Both the position numbers and the translations under genes were made by a program. A DNA stretch of 19,514 nucleotides. Source: Sulfuritalea sp. Its GTDB lineage: Bacteria > Pseudomonadota > Gammaproteobacteria > Burkholderiales > Rhodocyclaceae. The DNA is taken from contig JAIPCS010000038.1 of NCBI GenBank assembly GCA_021738105.1, positions 1-19,514 of the forward strand. Reading direction: 5' to 3'. Numbering within the stretch: the stretch's first letter is position 1; every line of letters starts with the position of its first letter. The notes beneath the pieces are model-generated. The model worked only from the letters and a program-made list of their open reading frames with translations, made no database searches and was not told the DNA's origin. This document shows, piece by piece, positions 5,203-13,078 of the stretch.

Positions 5203-6675
5203 ATGAATTCATCCTCCTCCCGAGTTGTCGACGCGCCGTCAGTTGCCACGAGCCCGGTCTCCGCGTCGAATCTGTCCTTCGATCAGCTACCTCTGGCTCC
5301 CGCTACGCTGGCAAACTTGCAGCAATTGGGGTACCGGTTGATGACGCCGATTCAGGCTGCCAGCCTGCCCTTGGCACTTGCCGGCCGCGATCTGATCGCA
5401 CAGGCCAAGACCGGTAGCGGCAAGACAGCGGCTTTTGCATTGAGTCTGCTGGCCCGGTTGAATCCGCGTCGCTTCGCGGTACAGGCGCTGGTGCTGTGTC
5501 CAACTCGGGAACTGGCCGACCAGGTAGCGCAGGAAATTCGTCGACTGGCGCGCGGTGCCGAAAATATCAAGGTGCTTACGTTGTGCGGTGGCAGTCCCAT
5601 GCGGCCGCAAATATCCAGCCTGGAGCATGGCGCCCACGTTGTGGTTGGCACACCGGGTCGCATCATGGATCATCTGCAACGCGGTAGTCTCGATCTCGAG
5701 GCGCTCGACACGCTGGTGCTGGATGAAGCCGATCGCATGCTCGATATGGGTTTCTTCGACGATATGGTCACGGTCGCGAAAGCCTGTCCGCGAGATCGAC
5801 AGACACTGCTGTTCTCCGCCACCTTTCCCGAAAGCATAGCCACTCTGAGTCGGCAATTTCTGCGCGAGCCGGAAAGGATCACGCTGCTCGAACCGCACGA
5901 AGAGGGCAAGATCCGCCAGCGTTTCTACGAAGTGAGCAACGATCAGCGGCTGGCCGCAGTCGCGCTGCTGCTGCGTCACTACCGGCCGGTCAGTACCCTT
6001 GCATTTTGCAACACGCGACAGCAGTGCCGTGATCTGGTGCAGCTTTTGCGCAGCGAGGGCTTTGTTGCGCTGGCTTTGCACGGCGAACTGGAGCAGCGCG
6101 AACGCGATCAGGTCTTGGTGCAGTTCGCCAATCGCAGTTGCTCGGTACTGGTTGCTACCGATGTCGCCGCACGCGGTCTGGATATTGATCAGCTAGAGGC
6201 AGTGATCAACGTCGATGTCACGCCGGATACCGAAGTACATGTCCATCGCATCGGCCGCACTGGTCGTGTCGATCAGGCCGGCTGGGCCTTCAGTCTGGTC
6301 AGCAGCAATCAGAAGGGGCGTGTTGCCAACATCGAGAAGGCGCTCGGTTTCGACTGCGACTGGCATTCGCTTGATGAACTGAAAGATGCGGTCGCGACAG
6401 CACCGGGGTCGAAGCAGCCTTTGTTGCCGCCCATGGTTACCTTGCTGATTCTCGGCGGTCGCAAGGAGAAGATTCGTCCCGGCGATGTACTGGGTGCGCT
6501 GACCGGCGAAGCCGGTTTCAGCAAAGAGCAGATCGGCAAGATCAACGTGACCGACACCAGCACGTATGTAGCGGTCGGGCGGGGCATTGCACACGAGGCA
6601 TTGCGCAAACTGTCCGCCGGAAAACTCAAGGGCAAGAAGGTGAAAGTGCATCTGCTGAAGGATCAAGCGGCATGA
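5203..6675 (+). CDS. dbpA: DbpA-type ATP-dependent DEAD-box RNA helicase
   Basis: A 490-residue DEAD-box helicase of the DbpA group, which remodels 23S rRNA during large-subunit assembly. It has a Q motif ending TPIQ (48-51), motif I AKTGSGKT (68-75), DEAD (174-177), SAT (205-207), ATDVAARGLDI and HRIGRTGR (348-355). The C-terminal RNA-binding domain (about 420-490), RPGDVLGALTGEAGF...KLKGKKVKVHLLKD, is diagnostic of DbpA, which recognises hairpin 92 of 23S rRNA. LVLCPTRELADQV and LTLCGG also match DbpA closely. I prefer the ATG at 5203 over the TTG at 5197, which lies inside a TATAAT box; neither has a ribosome site. The N-terminus is about 25 residues longer than E. coli DbpA and rich in Ser and Val. 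A RIO-type kinase follows after 10 nt, beginning an operon with ribosome-related genes. Confidence 0.92.
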   Translation: MNSSSSRVVDAPSVATSPVSASNLSFDQLPLAPATLANLQQLGYRLMTPIQAASLPLALAGRDLIAQAKTGSGKTAAFALSLLARLNPRRFAVQALVLCPTRELADQVAQEIRRLARGAENIKVLTLCGGSPMRPQISSLEHGAHVVVGTPGRIMDHLQRGSLDLEALDTLVLDEADRMLDMGFFDDMVTVAKACPRDRQTLLFSATFPESIATLSRQFLREPERITLLEPHEEGKIRQRFYEVSNDQRLAAVALLLRHYRPVSTLAFCNTRQQCRDLVQLLRSEGFVALALHGELEQRERDQVLVQFANRSCSVLVATDVAARGLDIDQLEAVINVDVTPDTEVHVHRIGRTGRVDQAGWAFSLVSSNQKGRVANIEKALGFDCDWHSLDELKDAVATAPGSKQPLLPPMVTLLILGGRKEKIRPGDVLGALTGEAGFSKEQIGKINVTDTSTYVAVGRGIAHEALRKLSAGKLKGKKVKVHLLKDQAA

Positions 6676-6685
6676 GGCAACGGTC

Positions 6686-7528
6686 ATGAAGACACCCAAA
6701 AGACTGGAAGCGTTGATTGCCGAGGGATTGGTGGACGACGTCATTCGTCAGTTGATGAGCGGCAAGGAAGCCACCGTCTATCTGGTTCGATGCGGCGATG
6801 AGATTCGTTGCGCGAAGATGTACAAGGATGTCAAGCAGCGCAGCTTTCGCAACAACGCCTTCTATCAAGAGGGCCGCAAGGTCAAGAACAGCCGTCAGGC
6901 AAGAGCCATGGAGAAAGGCAGTCGCTACGGTCGGCAGAAGCAGGAAGAAGCCTGGCAGAGTGCAGAGGTCGACGCGCTGTATCGCCTCGCCGCTGCCGGC
7001 GTGCGCGTACCGCAGCCCTATCTTTGCTACGAAGGTGTACTGCTGATGGAGCTGGTCACCGATGACGAGGGCCATCCTGCGCCGCGCCTCAATGACATCG
7101 AGCTGTCAGCCGAGTTGGCCCGGGAGTTTCACGCTGAACTGCTCCTGCAGGTGGTGCGCATGCTGTGCGCCGGCATGATTCACGGCGACCTTTCCGAATA
7201 CAACATCCTGGTCGGCAGCGACGGCCCGGTCATCATTGACCTGCCGCAGGCTGTCGACGCCGCGGGCAACAGCAATGCCGGTTCCATGCTGGAGCGCGAC
7301 GTCGCCAATCTGGCGAGCTACTTCAGCCGCTTCGCTCCCGAATTGGCTGGCAGCGAATACGGCAAGGAAATCTGGCAGTTGTATCAGGCCGGACGCCTGA
7401 GCCTTGACAGCAAATTGACCGGCCGCATCGAAACCGAGCACCGGATCGCCGACGTCGACGCGGTACTCGAAGAGGTCAAGCTGGCGTTGCAGGCGGAAGA
7501 GCGCCGAATCCTCTACCAGGCCAGTTGA
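6686..7528 (+). CDS. RIO-family atypical serine protein kinase/ATPase
   Basis: A 280-residue RIO kinase. Eukaryotic and archaeal RIO proteins act in small-subunit ribosome maturation as kinases or ATPases; bacterial members are little studied. Visible motifs are the P-loop-like SGKEATVYL (25-33), the ATP lysine Lys44 in CAKMYK, the catalytic loop HGDLSEYN (166-173, with Asp168 and Asn173) and the metal-binding IDLPQAVD (Asp185), which replaces DFG. All key residues are present, so it should bind ATP. It lacks the N-terminal winged helix of RIO2 and is close to the RIO1-type core. The ATG lies 10 nt after dbpA with no clear ribosome site, implying coupling. The pairing with an rRNA helicase and a ribosome rescue factor supports a role in translation or ribosome assembly; substrate unknown. 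Confidence 0.9.
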   Translation: MKTPKRLEALIAEGLVDDVIRQLMSGKEATVYLVRCGDEIRCAKMYKDVKQRSFRNNAFYQEGRKVKNSRQARAMEKGSRYGRQKQEEAWQSAEVDALYRLAAAGVRVPQPYLCYEGVLLMELVTDDEGHPAPRLNDIELSAELAREFHAELLLQVVRMLCAGMIHGDLSEYNILVGSDGPVIIDLPQAVDAAGNSNAGSMLERDVANLASYFSRFAPELAGSEYGKEIWQLYQAGRLSLDSKLTGRIETEHRIADVDAVLEEVKLALQAEERRILYQAS

Positions 7529-7554
7529 TCGCCGTATTGCGAGAGCCGACTTTT
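7528..7554 (+). repeat. 27-bp dispersed element, copy A
   Basis: One of three ungapped similar 27-mers in the window (others at 14565-14591 and 15533-15559). It begins at the last base of the RIO kinase stop codon and ends one base before the DUF1415 ATG. It matches copy B at 23 of 27 positions and copy C at 23 of 27; the last ten bases GCCGACTTTT are identical in all. Function unknown. Confidence 0.6.
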
Positions 7555-7555
7555 T

Positions 7556-8146
7556 ATGCCCGCCTCAGCCCGCCACGCCGATATAGTCGCCGCTACCCGA
7601 GTCTGGCTCGAGCGCGCGGTGATCGGCCTAAATCTCTGTCCTTTCGCCAAGGCTGTGCATGTCAAGAACCAGATACGCTATGTCGTCAGTTCAGCGCCGA
7701 CGACAGATGCCTTGCTCGACGATCTTGAACGTGAGCTAAAATTTCTGATTGAGGCACCGGCTGACGAAGTCGAGACCACCCTGCTTATCACACCCGATGT
7801 GCTGGTGGATTTCGATGATTTCACCGACTTTCTCGATCTGGCGGAAGTCGTCCTTCGCACTCAGGGCCTCACCGGCATCCTGCAGGTGGCGAGTTTTCAT
7901 CCAGACTATGTGTTTGCCGATGCGGACGCCGACGACGTAGCCAACTGTACCAATCGCGCGCCCTATCCGACACTGCACCTGCTGCGCGAAGCCAGTCTGG
8001 AAAAAGCCACGGCGGCGTTTCCGGATGCGTCTGATATTTATCTGCGCAACATTGAAACCCTGCGTACTCTGGGCGGGGAAGGCTGGCGGGCGCTGGATGT
8101 GGCGGCACCTGCGAAAACCAAGCCTGTGGAAAGCGGTACGACATGA
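7556..8146 (+). CDS. DUF1415 family protein
   Basis: A 196-residue protein of the DUF1415 family, function unknown. It is recognised by VIGLNLCPFAKAVH near residues 22-35 and by the block GILQVASFHPDYVFAD...NRAPYPTLHLLREASLEKA in the second half. Conserved Cys28, several His and an acidic middle (VLVDFDDFTDFLDLAE) hint at a metal or redox role, but nothing firm. It is cytoplasmic by lack of signal or membrane segments. The ATG is 27 nt after the RIO kinase stop, and GAGAG lies about 10 nt upstream. Its 3' end overlaps the ribosome rescue gene arfB by 4 nt (ATGA), so the two are translationally coupled. The context suggests, without proving, a function tied to translation. Confidence 0.87.
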   Translation: MPASARHADIVAATRVWLERAVIGLNLCPFAKAVHVKNQIRYVVSSAPTTDALLDDLERELKFLIEAPADEVETTLLITPDVLVDFDDFTDFLDLAEVVLRTQGLTGILQVASFHPDYVFADADADDVANCTNRAPYPTLHLLREASLEKATAAFPDASDIYLRNIETLRTLGGEGWRALDVAAPAKTKPVESGTT

Positions 8147-8559
8147 CGACCTCTGAACCGACATTCGAACTGCGCGACGACGACGTTGAACTCACCGCGA
8201 TTCGAGCTCAGGGAGCGGGTGGACAGAACGTCAACAAGGTCTCGAACGCGATTCATTTGCGGTTCGACATCAGGGCGTCCTCCTTGCCTGAGGAAATCAA
8301 GTCGCGCCTGCTGCAGTTCCGTGATCAGCGCATCAGCGCCGACGGGATTGTGGTGATCAAGGCGCAACAGTTCCGCAGTCTGGAGCGGAATACCTTTGCC
8401 GCGATGGAGCGGCTACGCGACTTGATCGCCCAGGCAATTTTCGTTCAGCCTCCGCGCCGTGCCACCCGGCCGACGCGCAATTCGCAGAAGCGCCGCGTCG
8501 ACAGCAAGGTGCTGCGCGGAAAGCAGAAAGCTTTGCGCGGTCGCGTCAATGAATCGTGA
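8143..8559 (+). CDS. arfB: Peptidyl-tRNA hydrolase ArfB (YaeJ), ribosome rescue factor
   Basis: A 138-residue release-factor-like protein that frees stalled ribosomes by hydrolysing peptidyl-tRNA without a stop codon. The catalytic GGQ is at residues 26-28 in AQGAGGQNVNKVSNAIHLRFD, the same position as in E. coli ArfB (140 residues). The C-terminus (about 105-138) is a basic tail rich in Arg and Lys, PRRATRPTRNSQKRRVDSK and onward, which in ArfB enters the empty mRNA channel. It lacks the codon-recognition domain of true release factors. Its ATG overlaps the DUF1415 stop by 4 nt. It is the last gene of the dbpA cluster and converges with ycaO. Confidence 0.95.
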   Translation: MTTSEPTFELRDDDVELTAIRAQGAGGQNVNKVSNAIHLRFDIRASSLPEEIKSRLLQFRDQRISADGIVVIKAQQFRSLERNTFAAMERLRDLIAQAIFVQPPRRATRPTRNSQKRRVDSKVLRGKQKALRGRVNES

Positions 8560-8571
8560 ACCGTCAGCATT

Positions 8572-8591
8572 GGCGTCGAAGCATTGACGCC
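8572..8591. terminator. Possible bidirectional terminator hairpin between arfB and ycaO
   Basis: GGCGTC (8572-8577) and GACGCC (8586-8591) can pair as a perfect 6-bp GC-rich stem with an 8-nt loop, in the 53-nt gap between convergent genes. No immediate U tract follows; a GTTTTCC run appears about 10 nt later on the plus strand. Position supports termination more than structure does. Confidence 0.4.
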
Positions 8592-8612
8592 CGTGATCTG
8601 GTTTTCCGGACG

Positions 8613-10325
8613 CTAGTGGCGCAGTTTGGCGTAAGCCGCCAGCAGTCGCTGATGTAGTTCACAGCCATTGAGCTCCATGCCCGGTGCTGCGATGCCGAAG
8701 AAGCGTTGTTCCCGTCGCAATATGGCTTCGGCGCTAGCCAGGGTTGCTTCGCCATAAAGATGCGACAGAGCGGTGCGGTGCTTATCGGCGTTGCCCAGAT
8801 TGAGCAATGTTTCGATGCAGCGATAGATCAGGCGGCGGCTGGCGTCGATCTGTTCGAAGTGACGCGCCCATTCGCAACCTTCGCGTATGGCTTCTTCGTC
8901 GCCCAAGGCCAGTGCCAATAAAGTCTTCAGTTCGCCAACACGCAGGTCTGCCCAGAAAGAGTCCGGGTCGGCGGCCAATCCGATCAAGGTGGCGACCGGT
9001 CTCTGATCCGGCAAATCAAACTCATTCAGGGTGTCGAGCAGATCGGTGCATTCCTCGTTGTTCAGTTCTGGCAGACTCAGAATGGCTTCGCGAACCGCAT
9101 TGCCGACACTGTTGTTCTCCCATTCCAGTTCATCCAGCGGATAGATTTCCGACATGCCCGGCACCAGAATCCGGCAGGCATAGACACCGAGATGGTTGAA
9201 GTCGGCGACATAGATGTCATGGCTGTCGCGATGAAGTCGTTCCACCAGCCAGCGGTAGTCGTCGGCGGTTGTGCTACTGAAATTCCAGTCACAGAACTCG
9301 TAGTCTGGTGTGTTGCCGAGAAAATTCCAGCTGATGATGCCGCTGGAATCAACGAAATGGATCTCGATGTTGGGCGAGGCGGCAATTTCGTCCAGATCAA
9401 ATCCTGGCTCGTGAAAGCCCGCTAGCGCATCCAGTCCGCGTCCCTGCAACAGTTCGGTGAGTGCCCGCTCAAGCGCAATTTCGAAACGCGGGTGCGCGCC
9501 AAAGCTGGAAAAGCACCCCTGATCCTCGGGGTGGAGCAGGGTGACATTCATCACCGGGTACTCGCCGCCGAGCGAGGCATCCTTGACCAGAATCCCGAAC
9601 CCAGCTTCGCGTAGTTCGCGGATGCCGGCCTCGATGTGCGGATAGCGGGCGATGACGTGCTCCGGTACGTCGGGCAGACAGAGCCCCTCGCTGATGATGC
9701 GAAATTTGATGTGGCGTTCGAATATCTCTGACAGCGCCTGGGTTCGCGCCTCAAGCTCCGTGTTACCGGCCGACATGCCGTTGCTGACGTACAGATTGCC
9801 GATGATATTCACCGGGAACCAGACGCTGACTCCGTCACGCTGGCGCACATAGGGCAATGCGCAGATGCCGCGTTCGCTGTCGCCGGAATTCAGATCCACC
9901 AGTGTTCTGGCGTCGATGGAGTTATCCGGGTTGTAGAACTGATGCAGCTCAGGGGTCAGCAACGGCTCTGGCCATTGACCGTCCTCGCCCGGTTGAAACC
10001 ATTGCTCTCGCGGATAGTGCGCAAAGTCGCGCCGGGCAAACTGGTCGCCCAGGTAGTAGTGCGTCCAGAAATAATTGCAGGAAAGACGCTCGAAAAATTC
10101 ACCCAGAGCACTGGCCAGAGCGGCCAGACGCGAGGCGCCCTTGCCGTTGGTAAACAGCAGTGCGCAGTCGCGATCACGCACATGCACCGACCAGACACCA
10201 TCCACCGGATTCAGCCAGGAGCGCTCCTCGACATGGAAGTCCAATGCTTCCAGTTTGCCCTGCATGGAAGCAATGGACGATTCGAGCGAGGCATCCTTGC
10301 CCGGGATGAAGCTTTCTGTTTGCAT
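8613..10325 (-). CDS. ycaO: YcaO, accessory protein for ribosomal protein S12 methylthiolation
   Basis: A 570-residue YcaO-domain ATP-using protein, nearly full length against E. coli YcaO (586) and very similar along it (SFIPGKDASLESSIA, SWLNPVDGVWSVHVRD, FTNGKGASRLAALASALGE, NIIGNLYVSNGMSAGNT). E. coli YcaO supports RimO in beta-methylthiolation of S12. The family ATP-binding signature ExxxQxxxExxE is at Glu192, Gln196, Glu200 and Glu203. The C-terminal third (about 420-570) is helical, TPR-like, as in the E. coli protein, and carries no heterocyclase-type PxPxP tail. No peptide precursor, dehydrogenase or transporter is nearby, which argues against a thiazole/oxazole peptide cluster. rimO is not in the window. 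The ATG at 10325 fits the E. coli N-terminus; its ribosome site is weak. Confidence 0.93.
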   Translation of the reverse strand: MQTESFIPGKDASLESSIASMQGKLEALDFHVEERSWLNPVDGVWSVHVRDRDCALLFTNGKGASRLAALASALGEFFERLSCNYFWTHYYLGDQFARRDFAHYPREQWFQPGEDGQWPEPLLTPELHQFYNPDNSIDARTLVDLNSGDSERGICALPYVRQRDGVSVWFPVNIIGNLYVSNGMSAGNTELEARTQALSEIFERHIKFRIISEGLCLPDVPEHVIARYPHIEAGIRELREAGFGILVKDASLGGEYPVMNVTLLHPEDQGCFSSFGAHPRFEIALERALTELLQGRGLDALAGFHEPGFDLDEIAASPNIEIHFVDSSGIISWNFLGNTPDYEFCDWNFSSTTADDYRWLVERLHRDSHDIYVADFNHLGVYACRILVPGMSEIYPLDELEWENNSVGNAVREAILSLPELNNEECTDLLDTLNEFDLPDQRPVATLIGLAADPDSFWADLRVGELKTLLALALGDEEAIREGCEWARHFEQIDASRRLIYRCIETLLNLGNADKHRTALSHLYGEATLASAEAILRREQRFFGIAAPGMELNGCELHQRLLAAYAKLRH

Positions 10326-10403
10326 GCGGATGTCCGTAAGGGTGGTGCGAGTAGGAAATTGCGAAGCAGCAGCATTGCGCGCTCAGCTTTTGATGTGGCG
10401 CGA

Positions 10404-10432
10404 AGCATAGCGATGCATAAGACTACTGTCCA
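10404..10432 (-). promoter_or_regulatory. Candidate sigma-70 promoter for ycaO
   Basis: On the minus strand TGGACA (10432-10427, 5 of 6 consensus bases), a 17-nt spacer and TATGCT (10409-10404, 4 of 6) form a reasonable promoter. The leader would be about 70 nt. A short dyad GCAT-N4-ATGC (10405-10416) overlaps the -10 box. Confidence 0.45.
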
Positions 10433-10689
10433 TGATTGATTTCTCAAGTTCGGTACCCTCTCCCTGAATTCGCGATACTGTGTCGATCGTGTGTATTTGG
10501 CACTGATGCAAAGTGAACCCTTCCATGTGCGATGTTTGCGCAAAATACGGGATAATCGTTTGCAGCAAGGATTTATTGACCGGCCAGGTGTCGGCAGCAA
10601 AAATTTGTTTTTGTGGGTGGGGGATGTCAGAGATGTCGGGCATGCGCATCTTATTTGTCCACTCCTTTTTGGCTGGAGCATTGAAGGGA

Positions 10690-10706
10690 TATCCGGGCAT
10701 CGGATA
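10690..10706 (+). promoter_or_regulatory. Inverted repeat just before the cyclase ribosome binding site
   Basis: TATCCG (10690-10695), GGCAT and CGGATA (10701-10706) form a perfect 6-bp dyad that ends 4 nt before GAGGAAAG (10711-10718). It could be an operator or an RNA hairpin affecting translation of the TTG-started gene. No direct evidence of function. Confidence 0.35.
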
Positions 10707-10721
10707 ACACGAGGAAAGTTA

Positions 10722-12968
10722 TTGAACTCCGTAGCCAAGTCGAGGAATCTGCGTTCGTTCATAGTCGCGCTGGTGGTGTTTATTCTTGCAACCGCCGTCG
10801 CGGCCACCTTGATCGGATACTCGGAACAAAGCAATCTGCGGCAGAACCGAGCGCGCATCGCCGGCCTGGCCATTGATCACGCTCGCGCGCTCGAAATCGG
10901 TATCGATCGGGCGCTTTCAGCTACCTATGCGCTGGCGGCAATGGTTCGACAGGGCAATGGCGATGTCGCGAATTTCGAAGCCATGGCAGGTGAGATGTTG
11001 AGCTTTTACCCGGGTGTCGCTGTTTTAGGATTGTCACCTGGTGGTGTCATCAAGCATGTGGTGCCTTTGGCAGGCAACGAAAAGAGCATCGGGTTTGACC
11101 AGTTAAATGATCCAGTGCAGGGCAAAGAGGCCAGGATGGCCCGCGACACAGGGAAACTGACACTGGCCGGCCCAATGACTTTGGTACAGGGTGGCATGGG
11201 TGCGGTTGGGCGCTTGCCTGTATTTCTCGGAGTAACCGAAGGACTACAGCGTTTCTGGGGATTCAGCTATGTGGTCATTCGGTTCCCCGAAGCGCTGGTC
11301 GGCGGGCGTCTGCCTCAATTGGCCAATCAGGATCTTGACTATGAGCTTTGGCGCATTCATCCGGATACCGGAAAAAAGCAAGTAATCGCTTCGTCATCCA
11401 GCAGCGAACTCGTGTCGCCGGTGAGCCAGGATCTCGATCTGGCGTACGGCAAGTGGATATTGAGTGTGGCACCGGTCAAGGGTTGGGGAAATCCGCTCGA
11501 ACTTTGGCTGAAGGGCCTGCTTGGTTTGATTTTCAGCCTGCTGCTGGGCTATGTAGCCATGCTGGTGATGAAGCTGCAGGATCAACGAGGAAAGCTTGAG
11601 CAGAAAGTCAGTGAGCGCACGCAGGCGCTGGCCAAGGCAAACGACGAACTGGCCGGACGGGAAGCGTTGTTCAGGCAAATCCTCGATACCTCCAGCGTCG
11701 CGATATTTCTCGTCGATTTGGAAGGGCGCATCACGCAGGCCAACCAGCGCATGGCGGAAATGTTCGGCTACGCTCTGGAAGTACTGGAAGGGATGGAATA
11801 CGTTGTTCTGGTGCACCCCGCTGAGCGGGAAGTCGGGCGGCAAAAGATGCTGGCCTTGTTAGCCAGCAAGATTCCTTCGGTAGACTATGACCGGCTGTAT
11901 TGGCGTGCGGATCAGTCCGAATTCTGGGGGCACCTGACTGGCCAGCGCTTCTATGATGCCAACGGTGAAGAGCGGGGTCTGATAGGCGTTATCGCAGATG
12001 TTTCTGCCCGCAAGCATGCAGAGGAGCAATTGAGACGGCAGAACAGCGTACTCAACGCGCTGGTCGAAAACTTTCCAGGCGGCATTTCCATGGTCGACGC
12101 CAACCTTAACGTGGTGACCTACAACGAGCAGTTCAAACGATTGCTTGATTTGCCCGATTCGGTGTTTGAGAAGACCGATTTGAGCTTTGAGGATGTCGTT
12201 CGCTTTAATGCGGAACGCGGCGACTATGGCCCCGGCGAAAAAGAGGAACAAGTGGCTGCGCTCGTTGACCGGGCTCGAAAGTTCGAGCCGCACCAGTTCG
12301 AGCGTGTTCGCGCAGACGGTACGGTGCTGGATATCCGCGGCATGCCACTGCCTGACGGCGGTTTTGTGACGATCTATCTGGACATTACCGATCGCAAGCG
12401 GATGGAAGACCAGGTGCGTCAGCTGGCCTTCTACGATCCACTTACAAAATTGCCGAATCGCCGTCTTCTCAGCGACCGCTTGAACCAGATCATGGCAGCC
12501 AGCAAGCGCAGCTCTTGTTATTGCGCGTTGATGTTTCTTGACCTGGATAATTTCAAGCCGCTGAACGATCTGCATGGCCACGAAGTCGGTGATTTGCTTC
12601 TGGTAGAGGCGGCAGAGCGGATGAAGCGCTGTGTGCGCGAGATCGATACCGTGGCGCGCTTCGGTGGTGATGAGTTTGTTATCGTGCTGGGCGATTTGGA
12701 TCAGGATGAAATTGAGTCGGCGACAGAAGTCAGGTTAGTCGCAGAGAAAATCCGAGGCGTTTTGTCGGAATCCTATCGATTGACTGTCAGTCATGACGAC
12801 AAGCCGGATTCCACGATCGAACACAACTGCACAGCGAGTATCGGTGTGGTGCTGTTTCGCAATCATGAATCAAGTCAGGAGGATGTGCTCAGGTGGGCTG
12901 ATACTGCGATGTATCAAGCCAAAGAAGCGGGAAGAAATGCTGTCCGCTTCCATACCGAGGACGTTTGA
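10722..12968 (+). CDS. Membrane CHASE-PAS-PAS-GGDEF diguanylate cyclase
   Basis: Makes c-di-GMP from two GTP in response to a periplasmic signal. I start it at TTG 10722 (748 residues) because GAGGAAAG at 10711-10718 is well placed and the first membrane helix (about 13-33, FIVALVVFILATAVAATLIGY) then sits at the N-terminus. A periplasmic CHASE domain (about 40-255; GVAVLGLSPGGVIKHVVPLAG, KLTLAGPMTLVQGG) is followed by a second helix (about 263-283), a coiled coil and two PAS domains (about 310-430 and 440-565, the second ending DITDRKRMEDQ). The GGDEF domain begins DPLTKLPNRRLLSDRL. The active site GGDEF is intact at 648-652, and the product-inhibition I-site REID is at 639-642, exactly five residues before it. 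So an active, feedback-controlled cyclase is expected. CHASE domains often bind small ligands such as cytokinin-like compounds or peptides; the ligand here is unknown. Confidence 0.92.
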   Translation: MNSVAKSRNLRSFIVALVVFILATAVAATLIGYSEQSNLRQNRARIAGLAIDHARALEIGIDRALSATYALAAMVRQGNGDVANFEAMAGEMLSFYPGVAVLGLSPGGVIKHVVPLAGNEKSIGFDQLNDPVQGKEARMARDTGKLTLAGPMTLVQGGMGAVGRLPVFLGVTEGLQRFWGFSYVVIRFPEALVGGRLPQLANQDLDYELWRIHPDTGKKQVIASSSSSELVSPVSQDLDLAYGKWILSVAPVKGWGNPLELWLKGLLGLIFSLLLGYVAMLVMKLQDQRGKLEQKVSERTQALAKANDELAGREALFRQILDTSSVAIFLVDLEGRITQANQRMAEMFGYALEVLEGMEYVVLVHPAEREVGRQKMLALLASKIPSVDYDRLYWRADQSEFWGHLTGQRFYDANGEERGLIGVIADVSARKHAEEQLRRQNSVLNALVENFPGGISMVDANLNVVTYNEQFKRLLDLPDSVFEKTDLSFEDVVRFNAERGDYGPGEKEEQVAALVDRARKFEPHQFERVRADGTVLDIRGMPLPDGGFVTIYLDITDRKRMEDQVRQLAFYDPLTKLPNRRLLSDRLNQIMAASKRSSCYCALMFLDLDNFKPLNDLHGHEVGDLLLVEAAERMKRCVREIDTVARFGGDEFVIVLGDLDQDEIESATEVRLVAEKIRGVLSESYRLTVSHDDKPDSTIEHNCTASIGVVLFRNHESSQEDVLRWADTAMYQAKEAGRNAVRFHTEDV

Positions 12969-12983
12969 TTGACTTTGTTTCGA

Positions 12984-12997
12984 GCTTGGCGGCAAGC
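12984..12997. terminator. Weak hairpin between convergent signalling genes
   Basis: GCTTG (12984-12988), GCGG and CAAGC (12993-12997) can pair; flanking GTTT and AAAC could extend the stem around a 3-nt bulge. It lies 15 nt after the cyclase stop. There is no U run, so termination is only suggested by position. Confidence 0.3.
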
Positions 12998-13078
12998 AAA
13001 CAACCCATGACCTAAAGCGAGGAAGATGCCGATTCGGGCCTAGCCGAAGGGCAAGAGACTGTGCATGGATTCTCTCGG

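Larger units (their letters stand above)
10326..10721. other. Divergent spacer between ycaO and the diguanylate cyclase
   Basis: This 396-bp stretch can be read open in the cyclase frame from a GTG at 10491, but the encoded 77 residues look non-native and precede a better start, so I treat it as non-coding. It holds a candidate ycaO promoter, a weaker plus-strand candidate (TTGACC at 10576-10581, 17 nt, AAAAAT at 10599-10604) and a hairpin just before the cyclase ribosome site. Confidence 0.55.

Noticed and set aside
5287..6081. A 264-codon minus-strand frame inside dbpA
   Set aside because: It is antisense to conserved helicase motifs and Gln/His/Arg-rich as expected for a shadow.
6686..7528. 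Kdo/WaaP-type lipopolysaccharide kinase instead of a RIO kinase
   Set aside because: The combination GKEATVYL, HGDLSEYN and IDLPQAVD is the RIO signature, and no lipopolysaccharide genes are near.
8613..10325. YcaO as part of a thiazole/oxazole-modified peptide cluster
   Set aside because: It matches housekeeping E. coli YcaO along its length, and no precursor peptide, dehydrogenase, transporter or E1-like partner is nearby.
10491..10721. N-terminal extension of the diguanylate cyclase from GTG 10491
   Set aside because: The 77 extra residues lack domain character and would put the first membrane helix after a long odd segment; the TTG at 10722 has a good ribosome site.
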